NCBI GenBank assembly: GCA_030146225.1
Contig: JASLCA010000339.1
Location: forward strand, 1 to 10,473
Direction of reading: 5' to 3'
Source: Sphingobacterium sp.
GTDB lineage: Bacteria > Bacteroidota > Bacteroidia > Sphingobacteriales > Sphingobacteriaceae
DNA: 10,473 nucleotides
Made by a program: the position numbers and the translations under genes. Below the pieces are notes generated by a model, which had not been told where the DNA came from, did not search any database, and saw only the letters and a program-made list of their open reading frames with translations. This document shows, piece after piece, positions 5,576 to 10,473 of the stretch (positions are counted from its first letter, which is position 1; each line of letters begins with the position of its first letter).

Positions 5576-6802
5576 CTATAGATTTTCCTTTTTAATCTCT
5601 TTAACACTTAGTTGCGCGGCTAAGTAGGAGACAAGCGTTGCCACACACATTATGGTAAGAAATACCAATATAAAATCCAGCTGACGAATGTCTACTGGAT
5701 ATACGTCCATAATGGCATTTGACTCATCGCCTGTAGTAATAAAGCCGTATTTATCTTGAAATAGGCAAAACAGTAAGCCGATGCCTATGCCAATAATACT
5801 ACCTATAAAAGCTATTATTACCCCTTCATAAAAAAATATTCTTTGAATCAGGCTCTTGTTTGCGCCCAGACTTTGCAAGACCAGCATATCCTCTTTCTTG
5901 TCAATAACAAGCATAGTCAAGGAGCCTATTATATTGAAAATGGCAATAATCCCTATAATGGTAAGGATAAAGAAGACAATCCATTTTTCAGAACGAATAG
6001 TTTTGTACAAAAGGGGATTTTGTTGCTCTCGGTCTTTAACAATAAATTTTTCACCCAGCTCTTTTTGAATTTCCTGCTTGAATTGATGTATACGTGTAGA
6101 ATCATTGGTATAGATTTCAATGGCGGAAATTTTGTCCTGTTCATTTAAAAGATCCTTAGCAAAATGAATAGGCGTGATTATGAGGTTGTCATAGCCCTGT
6201 TGGTATTGGAGGACAGCTCTTGGACTAATGCTACGGATGTTTATCTCATCCATAGGGTTAATACTATTTACCTGGTTGCCCTTTCTTGGTGAGAAGAGCT
6301 GAAAGCTATTGTCTATGCCTTCTATTGGTATTCTTAAATTTGCTTGCACCTGAGCGCCTAAAATCGCATAGGGGACTCCCTTGTCCACAATTTGAAAGTC
6401 TCCCGCATAGAGCATGTTCTGATGATTTACAGCGGTAAGGCTTTGGGGCTCTACGCCCTTGACCTGGGCTATAAACTGTTGGTTGTCATACTGGATAAGC
6501 ACCTTGTCTTCCAATACCTCTGTATAGCTCAGTACTAGACTGTTTTTACGCAGCTTGTCAAACTGATCATCTTTCGTGGAAAACACCTTGCCTTCCACAG
6601 GCTCTATCCGCAGCTCTGGAGCAAAGGTGCTATACAGGGATAGAATAAGGTTCTCCATCCCATTATAGAAGGATAGGACGATTACCAATGCGGCACTACT
6701 TACAAGTACTCCAATAACTGATATGGCCGAAATAACATTGATGGCATTTACCGATTTTTTGGAGAATAGGTATCTAGTGGCAAAGAAAATCGGGAGTCTC
6801 AT
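5576..6802 (-). CDS. LolC/LolE-type ABC transporter permease
   Basis: A 408-residue inner-membrane permease of the LolC/LolE (FtsX-like, MacB-topology) family, which in Proteobacteria extracts lipoproteins from the inner membrane for transport to the outer membrane. The layout is standard: a cytoplasmic N-terminus (FFATRYLFSKKS), TM1 at about 20-46, a large periplasmic domain at about 47-272, then TM2 (about 273-299), TM3 (about 323-348) and TM4 (about 374-398). The coupling segment DKKEDMLVLQSLGANKSLIQ (301-320), which contacts the ATPase, is well conserved. Length matches E. coli LolC and LolE (about 400-414). No LolD-type ATPase gene is nearby, so the partner must be encoded elsewhere. It is the last gene of the five-gene cluster, 7 bp after the hydrolase. 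Lipoprotein sorting is the likely role but is inferred from the family. Confidence 0.88.
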   Translation of the reverse strand: MRLPIFFATRYLFSKKSVNAINVISAISVIGVLVSSAALVIVLSFYNGMENLILSLYSTFAPELRIEPVEGKVFSTKDDQFDKLRKNSLVLSYTEVLEDKVLIQYDNQQFIAQVKGVEPQSLTAVNHQNMLYAGDFQIVDKGVPYAILGAQVQANLRIPIEGIDNSFQLFSPRKGNQVNSINPMDEINIRSISPRAVLQYQQGYDNLIITPIHFAKDLLNEQDKISAIEIYTNDSTRIHQFKQEIQKELGEKFIVKDREQQNPLLYKTIRSEKWIVFFILTIIGIIAIFNIIGSLTMLVIDKKEDMLVLQSLGANKSLIQRIFFYEGVIIAFIGSIIGIGIGLLFCLFQDKYGFITTGDESNAIMDVYPVDIRQLDFILVFLTIMCVATLVSYLAAQLSVKEIKKENL

Positions 6803-6809
6803 GTCTTGT

Positions 6810-7451
6810 TTAACCTTTTACGAATGGATTGGTTGCTTTCTCATAGCCAACTGTGGTGCTTGGACCATGACCAGGGTATACGATGGTATCTTCTGGCAGG
6901 GTATAAACCTCTCGTTTAATGCTATCCATAAGCTGTTGATGATTGCCGCCCGGAAGATCCGTTCTACCTACGCTATTTCTAAAGAGCACATCTCCAGCAA
7001 TTAAAAAGCCGAACTCTGCCGAATAAAAGCAAAGGTGTGCTGGGGAATGACCTGGAACCAATAAGGCTTTTAGGCTATGTTTTCCAAGGCTGATTTCGTC
7101 TCCTTCCTCTAGGAAGGTTTCTGGGATTGGGGATGTTTCGTAGCGGATGCCAAAGCTTGGGGCATAATTATCAACAGAAACTAATATGGGAACTTCTCCC
7201 TCATGCATCTGCGGGATTAAGCCGTATTGATTATAGACAAATTTATTGCCCAAAACATGGTCAATATGGCAATGGGTATTGATTAACGCGATGGGCGTTA
7301 ACTTATTCTCGGTAATAAATGAGACTAACTCTTGCTCTTCCTGCGGACTGGATGCGCCGGCATCAAAAATTAGCGCATTGCCTAATTCATCATACACGAC
7401 ATAGGTGTTTTCTTGGAAGGCATTAAAAACGAAAGCATGTACTTTTAACAT
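6810..7451 (-). CDS. Metallo-beta-lactamase-fold hydrolase (glyoxalase II-like)
   Basis: A 213-residue cytoplasmic metallohydrolase of the glyoxalase II/YcbL-like branch of the metallo-beta-lactamase superfamily. The full metal-site set is visible: THCHIDH (59-65) giving His60, His62, Asp64 and His65; His135 in VPGHSPAH; Asp154 in AGDVLF; and His195 in YPGHGPST. The N-terminal FQENTYVVYDE and the middle RTDLPGG are typical of this subgroup. The C-terminal substrate-binding domain of true glyoxalase II (about 250 residues) is missing, as in YcbL, and the C-terminus is NPFV-like. The family hydrolyses thioesters such as S-lactoylglutathione or a bacterial equivalent; the substrate here cannot be read from the sequence. 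It lies 16 bp after gldD and 7 bp before the permease. Its genomic link to envelope genes is probably one of convenience. Confidence 0.92.
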   Translation of the reverse strand: MLKVHAFVFNAFQENTYVVYDELGNALIFDAGASSPQEEQELVSFITENKLTPIALINTHCHIDHVLGNKFVYNQYGLIPQMHEGEVPILVSVDNYAPSFGIRYETSPIPETFLEEGDEISLGKHSLKALLVPGHSPAHLCFYSAEFGFLIAGDVLFRNSVGRTDLPGGNHQQLMDSIKREVYTLPEDTIVYPGHGPSTTVGYEKATNPFVKG

Positions 7452-7467
7452 AGATCAAAAGTAGGAA

Positions 7468-8052
7468 TTATTTCCATGAAAAGCTGCCTATGATGTGTTC
7501 TACATCTGCACGTATAAATTCAAGTACTGGCTGAATGGAGTCTAGATTTGGTTTTTCATTAAAATAGAGTGCTGCTCGAAGATAGTTTTTGCTGCTGTCT
7601 GTTACAAAAAACTGTAGGTTGGAGGCTGTATTCCCACGTATATAGTAGGTTAGGCCGTAAAGATCTTTATTGGCGATATTAATCCTAGCTTGGTCAATGG
7701 CCGTGGCTTTCGCCGTATGTTTAAAGGCAAAGGTGCGTGCGTCTTCTGTAAGCTGGCGCAAGGGAGCCTCCGCGCTTATAGGGATATAGCTAATGTGTAA
7801 TCGGGCATTGTACGCCGGGAAATCAAGGTTTTTCCAACAGGGCCTTGCGCCAGGGCTAAGATCGTCTAGGAGCTTGCTATAGCTCGGTATTTCGAAGCTA
7901 AATGGGCAACCCGTCGCAATAACCTCATAGGCTTTCTCCGGGAAGTCAATCCTAAAATGACCTCTTGGCTTAGGGCTGTAGTCTGGGCTGCTTGTACAGG
8001 CACTGATTAACAGTAAAAAGGCCAGTAGGCTGCTGAATTTAAGCTGTAGCAT
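7468..8052 (-). CDS. gldD: Gliding motility lipoprotein GldD
   Basis: An outer-envelope lipoprotein of the GldD family, needed for gliding motility and type IX secretion in Flavobacterium johnsoniae and present in many non-gliding Bacteroidota. I choose the ATG at 8052 (194 residues): it gives a clean lipoprotein signal, MLQLKFSSLLAFLLLISAC, with lipobox ISAC and Cys19, and has GGGAG upstream. The longer frame from 8097 would add 15 basic residues and lie deep inside aroE. Family blocks are PKPRGHFRIDFPEK (27-40), CPFSFEIP (49-56), CWKNLDFP (72-79), YNARLHISY (81-89), ALYFNEKPNLDSI (161-173) and the terminal DVEHIIGSFSWK. The start overlaps the end of aroE by 14 bases, implying translational coupling. 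No other gld, spr or por gene is in the window, so its exact partners are unseen. Confidence 0.9.
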   Translation of the reverse strand: MLQLKFSSLLAFLLLISACTSSPDYSPKPRGHFRIDFPEKAYEVIATGCPFSFEIPSYSKLLDDLSPGARPCWKNLDFPAYNARLHISYIPISAEAPLRQLTEDARTFAFKHTAKATAIDQARINIANKDLYGLTYYIRGNTASNLQFFVTDSSKNYLRAALYFNEKPNLDSIQPVLEFIRADVEHIIGSFSWK

Positions 8053-8788
8053 TCCAGATCTCCCAATTTTTTTCGGCCTGTAATAGGAGCATCTCATAGC
8101 CGTTCTTCGTTGCGGCCCCCTGTTCTCGTCCTTTTTTTAGAAACAGGGTTTCCGTAGGATTGTAGATTAAATCGTACAGAAGGTGGTTTTCACCTAAGGA
8201 TTCATAGGGTAATTCTGGGGCTTCATCCACATTGGGGAAGGTGCCCAGCGGGCTACAGTTTATTATTAGCTGATGCTGCTCTACAAGCGCAGGTTCAAGT
8301 TGTTCATAGGTCAAGTCGCCATTGCTTAAGGACCTACTGACTACCTTAAATGGGATATTAAGCCTTTTTAAGCTATACAATACAGCCTTGGCTGCACCAC
8401 CATTGCCTAGGACCAATGCCTGCTTGTGTATTGGCTTTAAAAGGGGCTTCAGGGACTCTTCAAAGCCATAGGCGTCCGTATTAAAGCCGATTAAAAAGGG
8501 TTTGCCAGCGCGTTTTTCAATACGAATGCAATTGACGGCTTGCATTGCTAAGGCTTCTGGGGATAGTTGGTCAATATAGCTTAAAACAGCTTGTTTATAA
8601 GGAATAGTGACATTGAAGCCGTAGAAACGCTCATCTGCTGTATAAAGCTGTTGAAAATCAGGGATAGCCGCTATGGGGTATAAATCATAATCAATATCCT
8701 GTATGTCTTCTTGTTCAAACTTTTCTAGGTAATATTTTTTAGAAAAGGAATGCCCAAGCGGAAAGCCTATCAAGCCTAATTTCTTCAT
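8039..8788 (-). CDS. aroE: Shikimate dehydrogenase
   Basis: A 249-residue cytoplasmic enzyme reducing 3-dehydroshikimate to shikimate with NADPH, the fourth step of the chorismate pathway. Substrate-site motifs are GFPLGHSFSK (8-17, with Ser14 and Ser16), NVTIPYK (59-65, with catalytic Lys65), Asn86 in AVNCI, and NTD (103-105, with Asp105). The nucleotide-binding loop is GNGGAA (128-133). The C-terminal lobe has CSPLGTFP (178-185), YDLIYNP (205-211) and NGYEMLLLQ (229-237). The protein is slightly shorter than E. coli AroE (272), as usual for Bacteroidota, with nothing essential missing. The usual NRT-type NADP-phosphate motif is replaced by SRS at 151-153, so Arg152 is kept. Its ATG directly abuts the TAA of the TPR gene and its end overlaps gldD by 14 bases. 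The three are therefore almost certainly cotranscribed. Confidence 0.95.
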   Translation of the reverse strand: MKKLGLIGFPLGHSFSKKYYLEKFEQEDIQDIDYDLYPIAAIPDFQQLYTADERFYGFNVTIPYKQAVLSYIDQLSPEALAMQAVNCIRIEKRAGKPFLIGFNTDAYGFEESLKPLLKPIHKQALVLGNGGAAKAVLYSLKRLNIPFKVVSRSLSNGDLTYEQLEPALVEQHQLIINCSPLGTFPNVDEAPELPYESLGENHLLYDLIYNPTETLFLKKGREQGAATKNGYEMLLLQAEKNWEIWNATA

Positions 8789-10198
8789 TTACTTATCTTC
8801 TGTATATTTTTTGATAATGTCTACAATAACTTGGTTCCCCTGCAATTGTGGAAGGTAGTCAAACAAGATGTAAAACTTTTCAGGATCTGTCGCTAGACCT
8901 AATTCTAAGAAGTTTAAGGCATCGTTATACTGTCCGTTTGCAAAGAGGTAAGCCACGATCCGATAATAGAGTTCTGGGGCCTCTGGATTAACCTTAATGG
9001 CATCTGCCATAACATCAATCGCCTCTACGTACTTGTGTTGTTCAAAGTAAATCGAGGAGTAGTCCAACCAGGCTTCTATGTCGGTGGGGTTTAGTTCCAC
9101 GACTTTGTTATAGGCCTTTTCAGACTCATCAAATTGATTGAGCTTGTAGCGTGCATCTGCAATTGCAAACCAATAGTCTGGGTTGGCATCATCTAAATCC
9201 AAAGCTTTCTTGTAGAAATGCAGGGATTCAAAATAGCGGTCCTCAAAATCTAAGGTTACCCCAATCCCAAACCAACCATCCGCTAGATTAGGATCTAATT
9301 TAACGGCTTTTCTATAGTGAGAGCGGGCGCTATCCATTTGTTCTAGCTTTTCATGGCATTCACCAATGGCGCAATACACATCTGCTGAAGGCGTCTCATA
9401 TTCAAAGCTCTCTTTATAGACTTCTATGGCTTCTTGATACTTTTGTAGGCTGACTAAGGCATTGCCCTTGTTAAAGTAGGCTGGTACAAAGGATTCATTG
9501 ATTAAGATCGCATAATCATAGGCATCGATTGATTCTTCAAAGCGGTCTAGCTTTTCATAGACTATTCCTAGGTTGAACCAAGCAGCATAGGAATAGGGAT
9601 CGTTGTCGATATGCTTTTTGTAAAATTCTATAGATTCTTCGGGTCTTTCTAAGACTTCATAGCAGAATGATAAGGCATTGAGTGCATCATCATTTTCCAT
9701 GTTTTGATCTAAGGATTTCTTTAAATAGATAATTGAAGTCTCATAGTCTCCCTTGAGTTGATAGAGCTCTCCCAACTGGAAGAATGCCTCTGCAGAATCC
9801 TCACCTAATTCTAGGCTTTGTAGAAAAAGACTCTCGGCAGTCTCTAGATCTCCATTAGCCAGAAAGATAGTCCCTTTCAAGAGCAAAATATCTGTACTAC
9901 TAGGCTCTAATGTCTCCGCCTTAGCAAGCACTTCTAGGGCCAGACTGTACTGTTGTACTCGGGCATATAAATGCGCTTTTTTAAGCAGAAAAACTGCTGC
10001 ATAAGGGTGTTGACTAGTTGCATATTCGGCTACTTGTAGCGCTTTAATAGGGTCATTCTTGTCAATATAGTATTCAATGATTCCCTCAAATGCTTTAGCA
10101 TCAAAAAAGTATTGATCTTGGTTACGGATCATTTCTTCGTAACGATCTACTGATAGTTTTTGTTCTTCAGGCGAACCATATTCGAATTCTTCTTCCAT
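8789..10198 (-). CDS. Tetratricopeptide repeat protein
   Basis: A 469-residue cytoplasmic protein made almost entirely of TPR units. About twelve 34-residue repeats run from roughly residue 35 to 438, for example SAEAFFQLGELYQLKGDYET (135-154), SYAAWFNLGIVYEKLDRFEE (203-222) and ADGWFGIGVTLDFEDRYFES (306-325). The characteristic W/L-G-Y-A-P spacing is clear in the central units; the first and last are degenerate. There is no signal peptide or membrane helix. The protein is strongly acidic, especially at its N-terminus (MEEEFEYG). TPR superhelices bind peptide partners, and the partner is unknown. Comparable TPR genes are found near aroE in other Bacteroidota, to my knowledge. It is the first gene of the cluster and has an exceptionally good Shine-Dalgarno for this phylum. 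Confidence 0.9.
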   Translation of the reverse strand: MEEEFEYGSPEEQKLSVDRYEEMIRNQDQYFFDAKAFEGIIEYYIDKNDPIKALQVAEYATSQHPYAAVFLLKKAHLYARVQQYSLALEVLAKAETLEPSSTDILLLKGTIFLANGDLETAESLFLQSLELGEDSAEAFFQLGELYQLKGDYETSIIYLKKSLDQNMENDDALNALSFCYEVLERPEESIEFYKKHIDNDPYSYAAWFNLGIVYEKLDRFEESIDAYDYAILINESFVPAYFNKGNALVSLQKYQEAIEVYKESFEYETPSADVYCAIGECHEKLEQMDSARSHYRKAVKLDPNLADGWFGIGVTLDFEDRYFESLHFYKKALDLDDANPDYWFAIADARYKLNQFDESEKAYNKVVELNPTDIEAWLDYSSIYFEQHKYVEAIDVMADAIKVNPEAPELYYRIVAYLFANGQYNDALNFLELGLATDPEKFYILFDYLPQLQGNQVIVDIIKKYTEDK

Positions 10199-10202
10199 TA
10201 CC

Positions 10203-10208
10203 CCTCCT
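10203..10208 (-). promoter_or_regulatory. Strong Shine-Dalgarno of the TPR gene
   Basis: AGGAGG on the minus strand lies 4 bases before the ATG at 10198. It is a full anti-Shine-Dalgarno match, rare in Bacteroidota where most genes (including bamD, the omega gene, coaBC and the SRPBCC gene here) have only A-rich leaders. The spacing is shorter than the usual 5-9 bases. It fixes the start of the TPR gene. Confidence 0.75.
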
Positions 10209-10270
10209 TTTATTTACTGTTTAGAATAGCCCAATTGTCTTATTCTAGAAGAAATTTATAAATAAAATGT

Positions 10271-10287
10271 GAATTTGAGTCAAATTC
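10271..10287. promoter_or_regulatory. 17-bp dyad in the TPR-gene leader
   Basis: GAATTTG (10271-10277) and CAAATTC (10281-10287) form a perfect inverted repeat with spacer AGT. It lies about 75 bases before the TPR start codon and about 30 bases beyond the candidate -7 box at 10315-10322. It could be an operator for a dimeric repressor or a short leader hairpin. Read on the plus strand it is followed by TTTT, but no plus-strand gene needs a terminator here. Confidence 0.45.
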
Positions 10288-10314
10288 TTTTCCACATCCT
10301 AACAGACGGCTCTG

Positions 10315-10322
10315 CAAAGATA
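10315..10322 (-). promoter_or_regulatory. Candidate -7 box for the TPR-aroE-gldD cluster
   Basis: TATCTTTG on the minus strand is an exact match to the Bacteroidota -7 consensus TAnnTTTG. It lies about 115 bases before the TPR start codon, giving a leader of roughly 110 bases. No TTG is found about 20 bases upstream; that position falls in the tail of the OmpA-gene terminator. The box alone supports a promoter, but a weaker one than that of bamD. Confidence 0.45.
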
Positions 10323-10341
10323 CGGTAAAATATTGATTATA

Positions 10342-10378
10342 AGTAGAAACGCCCGTCTGCAGAGCAAACGGGCGTTTC
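10342..10378 (-). terminator. Hairpin terminator of the OmpA-family gene
   Basis: GAAACGCCCGT (10346-10356) pairs perfectly with ACGGGCGTTTC (10368-10378): an 11-bp GC-rich stem with an 11-base loop. It starts about 30 bases beyond the OmpA-family stop codon. On the minus strand the stem ends in TTTC followed by TACTT, so the U-tract is only moderate. The hairpin is nearly symmetric, but the only gene ending here is on the minus strand. Confidence 0.8.
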
Positions 10379-10407
10379 AAATATTTATAATTTATACTTG
10401 CGTATAA

Positions 10408-10473
10408 TTATTTTTTGATCTCAACACGACGGTTTTGAACACGACCTTCTTCAGTAGCATTAGATGCAACTGG
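10408..10473 (-). CDS. OmpA-family protein, C-terminal end (partial)
   Basis: Only the last 21 codons and the TAA stop lie in the window; the start is beyond the right edge. The visible residues are PVASNATEEGRVQNRRVEIK plus a final Lys. The pattern GRxxNRRVEI is the hallmark end of the OmpA C-terminal peptidoglycan-binding domain, where the Arg residue of the NRRV segment contacts diaminopimelate. This suggests an outer-membrane protein anchored to the cell wall. Whether the missing part is a beta-barrel, a TPR/PD40 protein or a lipoprotein cannot be told. A strong terminator follows, so it is the end of its own transcription unit. Confidence 0.82.
   Translation of the reverse strand, partial: PVASNATEEGRVQNRRVEIKK

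Noticed and set aside
8053..8097. Longer N-terminus for GldD starting at 8097
   Set aside because: It adds 15 mostly basic residues before a complete lipoprotein signal peptide and lies inside aroE; the ATG at 8052 gives a normal type II signal.

Overview
The window looks like a chromosomal segment from a Bacteroidota bacterium, most likely Sphingobacteriaceae-like. The gene set is clade-typical: a gliding/type IX secretion lipoprotein GldD, the diverged Bacteroidota RNA polymerase omega-type protein between bamD and coaBC, a NifU C-terminal-domain protein, a CarboxypepD_reg-like envelope protein, and TAnnTTTG-type promoter boxes. No phage, plasmid, CRISPR, tRNA, rRNA or intact insertion sequence was found. 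Most of the window is ordinary housekeeping and envelope DNA.

Left part (1-1864): gene-poor. Positions 1-440 are non-coding, with a 48-bp tandem duplication and a TCACTCG heptamer array. A small AHSA1/SRPBCC-type gene lies on the minus strand at 492-878 and ends at a convincing intrinsic terminator. Positions 879-1864 hold no credible gene but several stem-loops, including a nested hairpin at 1493-1527.

Middle-left (1865-4365, minus strand): a bamD - omega - coaBC operon covering outer-membrane protein assembly, an RNA polymerase accessory subunit and coenzyme A synthesis. A good Bacteroidota promoter sits almost on top of the bamD start, suggesting a leaderless message. The divergent 226-bp gap carries a promoter-like palindrome that could serve both directions.

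Middle (4592-5570, plus strand): a NifU-type Fe-S protein followed by a secreted CarboxypepD_reg-like protein. The latter converges with the next operon, leaving only 5 bp between the stop codons.

Right part (5576-10198, minus strand): a tight five-gene cluster in transcription order: TPR protein, aroE, gldD, metallo-beta-lactamase-fold hydrolase, LolC/LolE-type permease. Stop and start codons abut or overlap at the upstream junctions. It is headed by an unusually strong Shine-Dalgarno sequence and a leader that contains a dyad. At the right edge the last 21 codons of an OmpA-family protein enter, followed by a strong hairpin terminator whose loop and arm are complementary to the start of the TPR leader.

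No clearly new system is visible. The items most worth a second look are the structured gene-free gap after coaBC, the terminator/leader complementarity near 10303-10365, the bamD/nifU promoter region, and the paired active-site substitutions in the CoaC domain.
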